Positions 32,651 to 41,406 of a stretch of DNA of 53,332 bases are shown here, one piece after another. Positions within the stretch are counted from its first letter, which is position 1. Each line of letters opens with the position of its first letter. The DNA lies in assembly GCA_003251635.1 (NCBI GenBank), contig QKEW01000012.1:1-53332 (forward strand), given 5' to 3'. A program made the position numbers and the translations under genes. Below the pieces are notes generated by a model, which saw nothing but the letters and a program-made list of their open reading frames with translations, was not told the origin of the DNA and did no database searches. Origin of the DNA: a bacterium (lineage in GTDB: Bacteria; Patescibacteriota; Minisyncoccia; Moranbacterales; GWC2-37-73).

Positions 32651-33604
32651 ATGAAAGAAAAAGTCTTGATTATTGGATCAAAGGGTATGTTGGGGCAGGA
32701 ACTGGTAAAAACTTTGGAAAAAGATGGCAAGTATATTGTGACAGCTTGGGATCAAGAAGATATTGATGTAACTGATTTTAAAAAATTTAATCAAAAAGTT
32801 CGAGAGTTAAGCCCGGAAATTATTTTCAATGCAGCCGCCTACAATGCAGTTGATCTTTGCGAGGAGGATCCTAAAGAATATGAAAAAGCTCAAATTTTGA
32901 ATTCTGAGACGCCGGGTAATTTAGCCAAAATTGCCAAGGAAATTGGCGCTGTTTTGATTCATTACTCATCGGACTATGTTTTTTCCGGAATGCCGGAAAT
33001 TGTTGAGCCCAGTGGTTGTACTGGAATGTGCGCCTCTTGTACCTTGCATCAGGGCTTGGAATCCCAAATTGGTTTTCGGGAAGATGATCAACCTGACCCG
33101 GTTCAAAAATATGGTCAGACAAAATTGGAGGGAGAAAAAAATGTTCAAAAATTTGGAGAAAAATTTTACATCATCCGATTGTCTAAACTTTTCGGTCAAC
33201 CAGCTCAAAGCAGCAAAGCTAAAAAGAGTTTTTTTCAGACTATGTTGGAGATCGGACAAAAAGCTCAAAAGGATGGAACGCCTGTTAGGGCAGTGGATGA
33301 AGAAGCATCTTGCTTTACTTATGCGCCGGATTTAGCTCAAAAAAGCTTGGAGATCCTACAAAAACAAAAACCATTTGGAATTTATCATGTGACCAATAGT
33401 GATTATTGCACTTGGTATGAAGCCGTATTAGAATTGTATAAACAGGCTGGATTAGAAAAAGTTGAAGTTATCCCGGTTTCCGGCATTGAATTTTCTCGTT
33501 CGGCGGCTCGTCCCTACATTTCAATCTTGATTAATACCAAACTGGAGCCCTTGCGAAGTTTCAAAGAAGCTTTGAAAGATTTTTTAAACGAAATAGAAAA
33601 ATGA
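32651..33604 (+). CDS. rmlD: dTDP-4-dehydrorhamnose reductase with a Cys-rich loop insertion
   Basis: This enzyme reduces dTDP-4-keto-L-rhamnose to dTDP-L-rhamnose using NAD(P)H. It has an N-terminal Rossmann motif 'IIGSKGMLGQELVKTL', 'NAAAYNAVDLCEEDP', 'IHYSSDYVFSG', and YxxxK in 'YGQTKLEGEKNV'. Between 'YVFSG' and the Tyr lies an insertion of about 25 residues with 'SGCTGMCASCTLHQG', a CX3CX2C cysteine pattern not found in standard RmlD proteins, followed by the usual acidic 'REDDQPDP'. The insertion is placed where the substrate lid sits. It may bind a metal or be a structural loop; the rest of the enzyme looks intact. Confidence 0.9.
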   Translation: MKEKVLIIGSKGMLGQELVKTLEKDGKYIVTAWDQEDIDVTDFKKFNQKVRELSPEIIFNAAAYNAVDLCEEDPKEYEKAQILNSETPGNLAKIAKEIGAVLIHYSSDYVFSGMPEIVEPSGCTGMCASCTLHQGLESQIGFREDDQPDPVQKYGQTKLEGEKNVQKFGEKFYIIRLSKLFGQPAQSSKAKKSFFQTMLEIGQKAQKDGTPVRAVDEEASCFTYAPDLAQKSLEILQKQKPFGIYHVTNSDYCTWYEAVLELYKQAGLEKVEVIPVSGIEFSRSAARPYISILINTKLEPLRSFKEALKDFLNEIEK

Positions 33605-33691
33605 TATAACAAGAAAAAATGAATTTTGAAAAATTGTGATAAATTCTAAGCCCATATTTGTCAATGTCATTTTATCTATTAATTTAAAAAT

Positions 33692-34972
33692 ATGATTTTA
33701 AATAACTTAAAGAAACAAGACCCTAAGATCTACCGAGCGGTTATTGGTGAAATTAGAAGGCAGCAAGAAGAACTTGTTTTGATTGCTTCGGAAAATTATT
33801 CCTCCCAAAATTCTTTAGAAGTCATGGGAACGCCTTTAAGTAATAAATATTCTGAAGGATATCCAGGTAAGAGATATTATGCTGGCAATAAATTTATTGA
33901 TCAAGTCGAGCAGGAAGCCATTGATCGAGCTAAAAAATTGTTTGGAGCTGAGCATGCAAACGTTCAGCCGCACAGCGGATCACAAGCTAACCAGGCGGTT
34001 TATTTAGCCTTGCTAAAACCGGGCGATAAAGTTTTGGGCCTCGATTTGGGCAGTGGCGGTCATTTAACGCATGGATCCAAAGTGAATGCTTCTGGCAAGA
34101 TATACGAATTTCATTCTTACGGGGTTGATCCTAAAACTGAAAAATTAGATTACGATCAAATTGAAAAAATTGCGCTGGAGATTAAGCCTAAATTAATTGT
34201 TTGCGGTGCGACTGCCTATCCATTCAAAATTAATTTTAAGAAATTTCGTCAAATTGCCGATAAAGCCGGATCTTACTTGATGGCTGACATTGCACATATT
34301 GCCGGATTAGTGGTGGCTGGATTGCATCCGCATCCTTTTCCTCATGCTGATGTGGTAACAACCACAACCCACAAAACTTTACGTGGTCCACGCAGCGGTC
34401 TGATTTTATGCAAAAAAAATGATCGTTTTGACTTGGAAGGCAGGGCTGATTTGGCAACGAAAATAGACAGAGCGGTTTTTCCTGGTTTGCAAGGAGGACC
34501 TTTAGATCATGTTATTGCCGCTAAAGCCATCATTTTTAAAGAAGCTATGCGAGCAGATTTTCGCAAATACCAACAGCGGATTTTGAAAAACACCCAAGCT
34601 ATGGTAAATGAATTTAAAAAAGAAAATGTTCGTTTGGTTGGAGGGGGCAGTGAAAATCATTTAATTTTGATGGATTTGTCAGATTTGCAAGTTGGTTCAA
34701 CTAAAATTCAAAATGCCTTGGAAGAAGCCGGGATTCATCTTAATAGAAATTCAATTCCTTTTGACAAGAGGTCGCCTTTTGATCCATCCGGATTGCGCTT
34801 GGGAACTGCGGCCATTACAACTCGTGGGTTTCGGGAAAAAGAAAGCGCTTTGGTGGCTCAAATGATAATAGAGGCAATAAAAAACTGGGAAAATAAGAGC
34901 AAACTTTTGGAAATTAAAAAAAGGGTTAAAGAACTTTGTAAAAAATTTCCAATTTATTCGAATTTAAAATAA
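33692..34972 (+). CDS. glyA: Serine hydroxymethyltransferase
   Basis: A 426-aa PLP enzyme that interconverts Ser and Gly and supplies one-carbon units to tetrahydrofolate. It has 'LIASENYSSQNSLEVMGTPL', 'NKYSEGYPGKRYYAGN', 'AHIAGLVVAGLHPHPFPHAD', the PLP-lysine motif 'TTTTHKTLRGPRSG', and 'FPGLQGGPLDHVIAAKA'. It is full length. Its place between rmlD and rmlA is not functionally obvious. It is followed after 5 bases by rmlA, so they are cotranscribed. Confidence 0.96.
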   Translation: MILNNLKKQDPKIYRAVIGEIRRQQEELVLIASENYSSQNSLEVMGTPLSNKYSEGYPGKRYYAGNKFIDQVEQEAIDRAKKLFGAEHANVQPHSGSQANQAVYLALLKPGDKVLGLDLGSGGHLTHGSKVNASGKIYEFHSYGVDPKTEKLDYDQIEKIALEIKPKLIVCGATAYPFKINFKKFRQIADKAGSYLMADIAHIAGLVVAGLHPHPFPHADVVTTTTHKTLRGPRSGLILCKKNDRFDLEGRADLATKIDRAVFPGLQGGPLDHVIAAKAIIFKEAMRADFRKYQQRILKNTQAMVNEFKKENVRLVGGGSENHLILMDLSDLQVGSTKIQNALEEAGIHLNRNSIPFDKRSPFDPSGLRLGTAAITTRGFREKESALVAQMIIEAIKNWENKSKLLEIKKRVKELCKKFPIYSNLK

Positions 34973-34977
34973 CAACT

Positions 34978-35838
34978 ATGTCAAAAATTACAGAGAGAAA
35001 AATGAAAGGAATTATTCTAGCTGGAGGTTCTGCCAGTCGCTTGCTTCCTTTAACCATCACTACTTCCAAACAACTTTTGCCGGTATATGATTATCAGATG
35101 ATTTTTTACCCGTTGAACACTTTGATAAAAGCCGGGATAAAGGACATATTCATAATAGTGGCGCCTAACCATAGTGGGCAATTTTTGAATTTGCTGGGCT
35201 CAATTTTTAAGGAATTTGGCATAAATATTTATTTTGAAGTTCAAAAGGTTCCACGGGGATTGGCCGACGCATTTGTTATGGCTGAGACTTTTCTGGGTGA
35301 TGACAATGCTACCTTGATTTTGGGGGATAATATATTTGAAGATGAATTTTCGGAACAAATAAAAAACTTCAAGTCTGGTGGGCACGTTTTTGCAAAAAAG
35401 GTTTCTGATCCGGAAAGATTTGGCGTTGTAAAATTTGACGAAAACGGTAAGGCTGTGGAGGTTTTGGAAAAACCCACAGAATGGATAAGTGATTTTGCTT
35501 TGACTGGTTTATATGTTTTTGATAAGAATGTTTCAAAGATGGCAAATAATTTGAAACCCTCGAGCAGAGGGGAAATTGAGATAATAGATATTATTAAACG
35601 CTATCTAGAAAATGGAGAATTGTCGGTATCCGTATTGGAGGGAGCCTGGTTGGACGCGGGAACTTTTGATTCTTTATTGGATGCCAGCAACGTGGTGAAG
35701 GAGAGGGGAATTTCAAGAAAATTTCATCCAATAGTAAAAGAAGCCGTGGAGATGTTTAATAAGGAATTAAAGTATAGATTAAAAAAGGATTTGGAAGCAC
35801 ATAATCTATATTTGCGTGGAGAATTAAATGAGGATTAA
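34978..35838 (+). CDS. rmlA: Glucose-1-phosphate thymidylyltransferase (RmlA-like)
   Basis: A nucleotidyltransferase of 286 aa that makes dTDP-glucose from dTTP and glucose-1-phosphate. It has 'KGIILAGGSASRLLPLT' with the 'SKQLLPVYDYQMIFYPL' signature typical of RmlA, 'RGLADAFVMAE', metal-binding 'LILGDNIFED', 'FGVVKFDE', 'EKPTEWISDFALTGLYVFD' and 'GAWLDAGTFDSLLDA'. The nucleotide-binding loop reads SAS where most have SGT. ATG 34978 is used, though ATG 35002 (MKGIILAGG) is an equally good start. It supplies the first step for rmlB, rmlC and rmlD just upstream. Confidence 0.9.
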   Translation: MSKITERKMKGIILAGGSASRLLPLTITTSKQLLPVYDYQMIFYPLNTLIKAGIKDIFIIVAPNHSGQFLNLLGSIFKEFGINIYFEVQKVPRGLADAFVMAETFLGDDNATLILGDNIFEDEFSEQIKNFKSGGHVFAKKVSDPERFGVVKFDENGKAVEVLEKPTEWISDFALTGLYVFDKNVSKMANNLKPSSRGEIEIIDIIKRYLENGELSVSVLEGAWLDAGTFDSLLDASNVVKERGISRKFHPIVKEAVEMFNKELKYRLKKDLEAHNLYLRGELNED

Positions 35839-35894
35839 TAAAAATTGTTTTTTTGTTTTATAATTTTAACAAAGCAAAATCTTTCTAGTGCGAT

Positions 35895-36722
35895 ATGGAA
35901 AAAAAACTAACTATTGCCATTCTAGATTACAAAAAGGCTAATCGAGTGATTGAAAATGTAAGTTTTTTATTAAATCAAAAAACAAGTTTTGGTTTTGATG
36001 TTATTGTAGTGGATAATTCTTGCGATGAAAAAAATGCCCAAATTTTGAAAAACAATATTGATAGAAATAAAATTAAACTAGTAATAAATTCAAAAAATAC
36101 CGGCTATACAAAAGCTTATAATGATATTGCCGAAAAAATATCCGGGGATTATTTTCTTATTCTTAATCCCGATATTTTATTAAAGCAATCTGATGCTTTG
36201 CAGAAAATGGTTGAGTATATGGATGCCAATGCGGATGTGGGGGTTTTGGGTCCAAAACAGGAGAACGATTCCGGTGAATTAGCTATGACTGTCAGAGCTT
36301 TTCCAAGATTTTACGTGCAAGTTGCCAGAAGAACGTTCTTGCGTCATTTGTTCTGGTTTAAGGAAAAAGTGGCCTACGACGAAATGCATCATTTCAATTA
36401 CAATAAAATTCAAGAAGTTGACTGGTTGCAGTCTTCCTGTTTCATAACTAGAACCAGTTTGTGGAATTTATTGGGAGGTTTCAATGAGGATTATTTTCTT
36501 TTCATGGCTGATGCCGAATTTTGTTTGGAATCTTGGAAAAAAGGTTTTAAAGTTGTTTATTATCCCGAGGTATCCGTACTGGCTGACGGAAGAAGATTAA
36601 GCGCGGGAGGTCTTAAAACTTTCTTTCAAAGTTGGATTCTCCGACAGCATGTAAAGGATTCTTTGCGATATAGTTGGAATCACTTGGGAAAAGTTAATCC
36701 CAGAAAAAATCTCGGAAACTAG
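35895..36722 (+). CDS. Glycosyltransferase family 2 (rhamnosyltransferase-like)
   Basis: A 275-aa GT-A fold protein with 'VDNSCDEKNAQ', the nucleotide-sugar loop 'NTGYTKAYNDIAEKI', a DxD-type 'LILNPDILL', and an acceptor-side 'WLQSSCFITRTSLWNLLGGF' followed by 'LFMADAEFCLESWKKG'. This is the pattern of dTDP-rhamnosyl and related transferases. It lies just downstream of rmlA and probably adds a sugar to a surface polysaccharide. No membrane segment is present. Acceptor unknown. Confidence 0.88.
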   Translation: MEKKLTIAILDYKKANRVIENVSFLLNQKTSFGFDVIVVDNSCDEKNAQILKNNIDRNKIKLVINSKNTGYTKAYNDIAEKISGDYFLILNPDILLKQSDALQKMVEYMDANADVGVLGPKQENDSGELAMTVRAFPRFYVQVARRTFLRHLFWFKEKVAYDEMHHFNYNKIQEVDWLQSSCFITRTSLWNLLGGFNEDYFLFMADAEFCLESWKKGFKVVYYPEVSVLADGRRLSAGGLKTFFQSWILRQHVKDSLRYSWNHLGKVNPRKNLGN

Positions 36723-36756
36723 GAGCTTTTAGAAAAAATTTAATTTAAGAAAATTG

Positions 36757-37935
36757 ATGAAGTCTTTGTTGGTTAAAATAGAAAAAACCAAGCTTCTTTG
36801 GAAAAGAAGCGGTTTTTTTGGAGGGATAAAAATTCTTTTTTCATATGGGCTAACTTTTCTTAAGGCTTTTTTTGTTTCCTCGGGTGATGTGCTTTTTATT
36901 TCTGGCGGAGTTGGAGACAGTGCCTTTTATCGTGCATATAATCCAGCCGAGGAGTTAAGAATGCATGGATTTAAAACTTCTACAACCATCTCAGATAATC
37001 CCTTTCTGCATAAGTTAGCAAATAAATTTAGCGTATTTGTTTTTCACAGAGTTTCCTATAACGGAAAAATAGAAAAAATGATAGCTGAGATAAAAAGACA
37101 GGGTAAAGAGATTATTTTTGATGCGGATGATTTAATCCATGATCCGACTTATCTTGTGCACATGGATTATTTTCAAAAAATGAATAGGACCCAGCAGGAA
37201 CAGTACAAAAATGGCATTGGCGCGGAAATTATCAATGATCCCTATGTGAAAACCTGCACAACGACAGTTTCTTATCTCGCCAATAAATTGAAGGAAAAAA
37301 ATAAAAAGGTAATAATAGTTCCAAATAAGTTTTCAGAAAAAGAATTTGAATTGACAAATAGTTTATTGCAGACACAAAAGAAAGATGATGGAAAAATAAG
37401 GATAATTTATTGCAGTGGAACTCTTTCTCATAATAAAGATTTTGCAACTATAAAAGAGGCTTTATTGAAAATATTAGACAAGTACGGTCAGACTAGGCTC
37501 GTGCTTATGGGACCGCTGGATGTTTCTGAAGATTTGTTACACAAAAAGGAGCAAATAGAAATTACCCCAAGAGCTTCTCGAAACAAATTTTTTGTTGGTT
37601 TATATGGCGCTGATATAAATCTCGCTCCTCTTGAGTTGAATAATCCATTTTGCGAATCTAAATCAGCTTTGAAGTTTACTGAAGCGGGCGCTCTAAAAAT
37701 TCCCACGGTGGCTGTAAGAAATCAGACATTTTCAGAGGCTATAGACGACGGAGAGGATGGATTTTTGGCGGACAATGCCAAAGAGTGGGTTGAGAAAATA
37801 GAAAAACTGATAAATAGCAAAGAATTAAGGGAAAAAATGGGAGAAAAAGCCAGGCAGAAAGTTGAAAAAAAATATACCAACAAAAATAGTGATAATATCG
37901 AGTATTACGAATACATTAGGAGTAGAATAAATTAA
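36757..37935 (+). CDS. Glycosyltransferase (GT-B fold, family 1/4-like)
   Basis: A 392-aa GT-B protein. The N-terminal half has 'ISGGVGDSAFYRAYNPAEEL', 'VFHRVSYNGKIEKMIAEIK' and 'IIFDADDLIHDP'. The C-terminal nucleotide-sugar domain has 'IYCSGTLSHNKDFATI', 'LVLMGPLD' and the family signature region 'NPFCESKSALKFTEAGALK' with the conserved Glu, then 'FLADNAKEWVEKI'. I use the ATG at 36757; the track start TTG at 36754 is three bases earlier. The gene is in the glycan block between two GT2 genes; the next gene starts 2 bases after its stop. Confidence 0.85.
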   Translation: MKSLLVKIEKTKLLWKRSGFFGGIKILFSYGLTFLKAFFVSSGDVLFISGGVGDSAFYRAYNPAEELRMHGFKTSTTISDNPFLHKLANKFSVFVFHRVSYNGKIEKMIAEIKRQGKEIIFDADDLIHDPTYLVHMDYFQKMNRTQQEQYKNGIGAEIINDPYVKTCTTTVSYLANKLKEKNKKVIIVPNKFSEKEFELTNSLLQTQKKDDGKIRIIYCSGTLSHNKDFATIKEALLKILDKYGQTRLVLMGPLDVSEDLLHKKEQIEITPRASRNKFFVGLYGADINLAPLELNNPFCESKSALKFTEAGALKIPTVAVRNQTFSEAIDDGEDGFLADNAKEWVEKIEKLINSKELREKMGEKARQKVEKKYTNKNSDNIEYYEYIRSRIN

Positions 37936-37937
37936 AA

Positions 37938-38732
37938 ATGAGTAGTAAAAAATTATCCGTCTTAATTGTGACTTATGGGGGTGTGGTATGTTTAAAAAAA
38001 TGTACCGATTCGCTCTATGAAAAATTCAAAGACTTATTCGAATGGGAAATTGTCATAATTAATAATGACGAAAATCAAAATATTTCCAGACTTTCTTTGA
38101 ATTTTTCCAAAATAAATGTTTTGAATAATGGAAAAAATGTTGGCTTTGGAGCTGGAATGAATCTTGGGGCCAAGCAGGCAGTGGGAGAGTATCTTTTGAT
38201 TTTGAATCCAGATACTGAAATTTTAACCGATAATGTTCAGGAAGTTTTTTCCGAATTTGAAAAAAACGAAAATATCGGAGTTATTGGCGCGGGAATTTTT
38301 GAAAATAACCAACAAAAACAACCCTGGAGTGCCGGTTTTGAAATGTCTCTTTATAATCTTTTGAGAAACAATCTGGGTTGGAGCCGGAGTCGCCGGATTT
38401 GGGAAAGCGAAAGAGAAATTAAATGTGATTGGGTAGCCGGTACCGGCATGTTTGTTAAAAGAAATTTTTTCAAAAAAATTGGAGGATTTGATGAGAACTT
38501 TTTCATGTATTTTGAAGATATGGATTTTTGCAAAAGAACAAGAAATGACGGCAAGGAGGTTGTTTTTTTTCCTGATTTTCAAGTAAGTCATAGTGGTGGC
38601 AAGAGCTATAATAATAACAAGAAGCTGCAAAAAAAACATTATTACGATTCATTGGAGCTTTATTTTAAAAAAAACAGGAATTATTTTGAATACCACGCAA
38701 TAAAGATAGCCAGAAGGCTTTTTCATGGCTAA
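37938..38732 (+). CDS. Glycosyltransferase family 2
   Basis: A 264-aa GT-A protein with 'LIVTYGGVVCLKKCTDSLYE', 'NNGKNVGFGAGMNLGAKQA', the DxD-like 'LILNPDTEIL', 'CDWVAGTGMFVKRNFFKKIG' and 'DENFFMYFEDMDFCKRTRND', the classic rhamnosyltransferase-type GT2 pattern. It overlaps no gene but sits 2 bases after the GT-B gene, so the three transferases form one unit. It probably extends the same surface glycan using dTDP-rhamnose or UDP-sugars. Confidence 0.88.
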   Translation: MSSKKLSVLIVTYGGVVCLKKCTDSLYEKFKDLFEWEIVIINNDENQNISRLSLNFSKINVLNNGKNVGFGAGMNLGAKQAVGEYLLILNPDTEILTDNVQEVFSEFEKNENIGVIGAGIFENNQQKQPWSAGFEMSLYNLLRNNLGWSRSRRIWESEREIKCDWVAGTGMFVKRNFFKKIGGFDENFFMYFEDMDFCKRTRNDGKEVVFFPDFQVSHSGGKSYNNNKKLQKKHYYDSLELYFKKNRNYFEYHAIKIARRLFHG

Positions 38733-38740
38733 TTCCTTGT

Positions 38741-38769
38741 TTGTTTATTCGTTTATTGGGTGTTATAAT
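38741..38769 (+). promoter_or_regulatory. Extended -10 promoter for galU
   Basis: TTGTTT, a 17-base spacer ending TGt, then a perfect TATAAT. Confidence 0.7.
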
Positions 38770-38813
38770 TATAAAGTTGGTTTTAATAATAATTTTAATT
38801 TTTGACAAGAAAA

Positions 38814-39680
38814 ATGAAAAAGATCAAGAAGGCTGTGATTGCGGTTGCCGGGTCTGGAACTAGATTATTGCCAGCTACAAAAGCCATGCCCAAGGAAATG
38901 CTTCCGATTGTTGATAAACCGATTATCCAGTTGGTAGTGGAAGAATTGGTGGAGGCCGGGATTGAAGATATTATTTTCGTAACTCGTTGGGATAAAAAAC
39001 CGTTGGAGGACCATTTTGACAGATCTTCTGCTCTGGAGGCTGATTTGCGAAAAAATGGAAAGGATAAATATGCCGATGAAATTGTTAGAATTTCGGAAAT
39101 GGCCAATTTTGTTTATGTTCGTCAAAAAGGCCCATATGGTAATGGAACTCCAGTTCTTTCAGCAGCCAGTTTGGTGGATGATGAACCGTTCGTTTTTGTC
39201 TATGGAGATGATCTGGTAAAATCAAAAGTTTCTTTCACTAAGCAGATGGTGGAGGATTACAATAAAAATGGCCACCCGATTTTCGCTGTACAGGAGGTTC
39301 CGCGTGAGGTTGTCAATCGTTATGGAGTGGTAAAACTTAAGGAAGGCACAGATATTTTGGAGGATGTTGTGGAAAAACCATCAATTGAAGAAGCTCCTTC
39401 TTGTCTGGCTTCTTTCGGAAGAATGATTCTGAATCAAGAAATCATCAATATTCTCAAAAAGACCCCGCTAGGAAAGGGCAATGAATTGTGGATGGTAGAT
39501 GCAATCAGAACCTATGTGAAAAATGGTGGGATAGTAAAGATTAAAGAGCCGAAGGACGGTTATTGGCTGACAACCGGAGACCCCTTGAATTATATGAAAT
39601 CAATTTTAGCCTACGCACTGGAAAGGGAAGATATTAAAGATGAAATAAAAGAGTATATCAATCAACTCTATTGTCAATAA
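38814..39680 (+). CDS. galU: UTP--glucose-1-phosphate uridylyltransferase
   Basis: A 288-aa enzyme making UDP-glucose. It has 'KKAVIAVAGSGTRLLPATKAMPKEMLPIVDKPIIQ'-type sequence at the N-terminus, 'DIIFVTRWDKKPLEDHFD', 'FVYGDDLVKSK', 'EVVNRYGVVKLKEG', 'VEKPSIEEAPSCLASFGRMIL' and 'GYWLTTGDPLNYMKSIL', which are GalU hallmarks. The track's TTG at 38802 is replaced by the ATG at 38814. It has its own promoter. UDP-glucose is a precursor for the glycans built by the upstream transferases. Confidence 0.95.
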   Translation: MKKIKKAVIAVAGSGTRLLPATKAMPKEMLPIVDKPIIQLVVEELVEAGIEDIIFVTRWDKKPLEDHFDRSSALEADLRKNGKDKYADEIVRISEMANFVYVRQKGPYGNGTPVLSAASLVDDEPFVFVYGDDLVKSKVSFTKQMVEDYNKNGHPIFAVQEVPREVVNRYGVVKLKEGTDILEDVVEKPSIEEAPSCLASFGRMILNQEIINILKKTPLGKGNELWMVDAIRTYVKNGGIVKIKEPKDGYWLTTGDPLNYMKSILAYALEREDIKDEIKEYINQLYCQ

Positions 39681-39710
39681 CTAATATTTAAGGTATAAAA
39701 ATAAAACAAA

Positions 39711-40088
39711 ATGATTCCGGAAAAATTAACTTTAGGTCAAAAAGCGGCCGATTGGATCGCTAGTATTGTGGGAAGTTGGAAATTCGTCATATTTCAATCA
39801 ATAATTCTGATTATTTGGATTATATTGAATGTAATAGCCTTTGTTCAACACTGGGATCCCTATCCGTTCATTTTGTTAAACTTAACCCTAAGCTTTCAGG
39901 CTGCCTATACTGCTCCGATAATTTTGATGAGTCAAAACCGAACCGCCGAAAAAGATCGTCGCAAAGCCAGCGCTGATCTTTATACTGATAAAAAGGCTGA
40001 ACAAGGAATCGAAGAAATTCAATTGCAGATCAAGCACCTCAGTTCTATGCTGGGAGAAATTGCCAGGAATAATAATCAAAAAAAATAG
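39711..40088 (+). CDS. DUF1003 domain-containing membrane protein
   Basis: A 125-aa protein with two membrane helices ('FVIFQSIILIIWIILNVIAF' and 'FILLNLTLSFQAAYTAPIIL'), then the DUF1003 signature 'MSQNRTAEKDRRKASADLY' and a short helical tail. The family is widespread and uncharacterised, sometimes linked to cyclic-nucleotide or ion-channel context. It starts about 30 bases after galU, so it may share that transcript. Confidence 0.88.
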   Translation: MIPEKLTLGQKAADWIASIVGSWKFVIFQSIILIIWIILNVIAFVQHWDPYPFILLNLTLSFQAAYTAPIILMSQNRTAEKDRRKASADLYTDKKAEQGIEEIQLQIKHLSSMLGEIARNNNQKK

Positions 40089-40154
40089 ATATTGCCCATA
40101 GGGTGAAAACTAATAAAAACAAAATAGCTAGTTATTTGATTAAAGAGAGGATGT

Positions 40155-40844
40155 ATGTACTGGATTTATTTAGTTATATTTGTTTTCTTAGTCTTTGTCC
40201 CGGAGATCATCCGGGGTAATTTGGGCGTTTTTGGAGAAGAAACAGTTGAAGAAATCGTTCTTTTGTTTTTAGGAGGAACGATTTTTATTTTTTATTTGAT
40301 AAGAGATAGTCAAATTCAGAAAATTCAAAAAGAACTGGATGAAAAAAGACGTGAAAACAATCGAATGCTCAAAGATTTAACTCAATCCTATTCTTTTATT
40401 GGCGAGATAAATCGTAAATTGGAAATTGCCAAAAATATATTTTTGGGTTTGCCGGAGTGGTCTAAAAAGGGGAGCGGTAACAAGAAAGAATCTTTTGAAT
40501 ATATCATGGCCTCCATAAAAGCCCTTACAAAATCGCAGGACCATTGCTTATTATTTGTCTTTGAAAATCATTTTGAAAAAATCTGGGAACTGAAAAGCAA
40601 TAAGGATTTTGCTTGTAACCCTTTTGAAAAAAAATTATTTGATAAGAATAGACGCTATTATGAAGATGATCAATTTATGACGGTAATCTCGCCGGAAAAT
40701 ATTGAAGGAATCGTTTCTATTATAAAAATTCGCAAAAAAACCCCTCATCAAACATTGGAAGATCCGGATATTCTGAAAGCCTTAGCGACACAGGCCTTAT
40801 TTTTGTTTGTTTTTCTCCAAAAAAACAAAAGATTGAAAAAATAA
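40155..40844 (+). CDS. Membrane protein with two N-terminal helices and a coiled coil, unknown function
   Basis: A 229-aa protein with two short hydrophobic segments ('IYLVIFVFLVFVPEII' and 'EIVLLFLGGTIFIFYLI'), a coiled coil (about 53-90), and a cytoplasmic domain of about 130 residues that looks alpha/beta, perhaps GAF-like ('MTVISPENIEGIVSIIKI'); that last is a guess. An AGAGAGG site lies 4 bases before the ATG, and another in-frame-shifted ATG at 40151 is rejected. It may be a membrane sensor. Function unknown. Confidence 0.6.
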   Translation: MYWIYLVIFVFLVFVPEIIRGNLGVFGEETVEEIVLLFLGGTIFIFYLIRDSQIQKIQKELDEKRRENNRMLKDLTQSYSFIGEINRKLEIAKNIFLGLPEWSKKGSGNKKESFEYIMASIKALTKSQDHCLLFVFENHFEKIWELKSNKDFACNPFEKKLFDKNRRYYEDDQFMTVISPENIEGIVSIIKIRKKTPHQTLEDPDILKALATQALFLFVFLQKNKRLKK

Positions 40845-40861
40845 TTAAATATATATATAAT
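40833..40861 (+). promoter_or_regulatory. Sigma70-type promoter for rplI
   Basis: TTGAAA, a 17-base spacer, then TATAAT. It overlaps the 3' end of the upstream gene and predicts a leader of about 20 bases. Confidence 0.65.
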
Positions 40862-40887
40862 CTAAGAGATAATTAATTGCCAACACT

Positions 40888-41322
40888 ATGAAAATTATTT
40901 TATTGCAAGATGTGAAGAAAATTGGGAAAAAGGGGGAAGTGAAAGAGGTTGCCGACGGATATGCGCGAAATTTTCTTTTAGCCAAGAATTTGGCTCAAGT
41001 GGCAACTTCTAGTGCGGTGACTAAGGTTCAAAAGGATCAGCAAAAGAGAACAGATAAAATGAACAAGGAGAAAGCCTTGTATCAAGAAATTGCCGATCAA
41101 TTGCAAGATAAAAGTTTTTTCATTAAGACTAAGTCCAGAAACGGAAAACTTTTTGGATCGGTCACATCCAAAGAGGTTTTAAAGGTTTTAAATGAAAAAG
41201 GTGTAAAAATTAATCAAAATCAAATCCAATTTGATTCAGTCAAGCAATTGGGAAAGAAAAAAGCCAAGGCTATTTTTCCCTTTGGAGTTCAATCTGATTT
41301 TTGGATTGAAATTGGGGAATAG
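40888..41322 (+). CDS. rplI: 50S ribosomal protein L9
   Basis: A 144-aa protein with the L9 N-terminal domain ('[21 protein letters not shown]', '[12 protein letters not shown]'), the long connecting helix, and the C-terminal domain ('[18 protein letters not shown]'), so both rRNA-binding lobes are present. Some Patescibacteria lack L9, which makes its presence useful for placement. pyrG follows after about 85 bases. Confidence 0.96.
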   Translation: MKIILLQDVKKIGKKGEVKEVADGYARNFLLAKNLAQVATSSAVTKVQKDQQKRTDKMNKEKALYQEIADQLQDKSFFIKTKSRNGKLFGSVTSKEVLKVLNEKGVKINQNQIQFDSVKQLGKKKAKAIFPFGVQSDFWIEIGE

Positions 41323-41406
41323 AAAACGGGATTTTCAATGTAAATAAATTTAATATAAAAATACCGAATTTTCAAAACATTTTAGTTGGAATTTGGTGAA
41401 AAAACT

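Noticed and set aside
32976-33335. Plus-strand ORF of 119 aa in rmlD
   Set aside because: Out-of-frame overlap with a complete, conserved enzyme.
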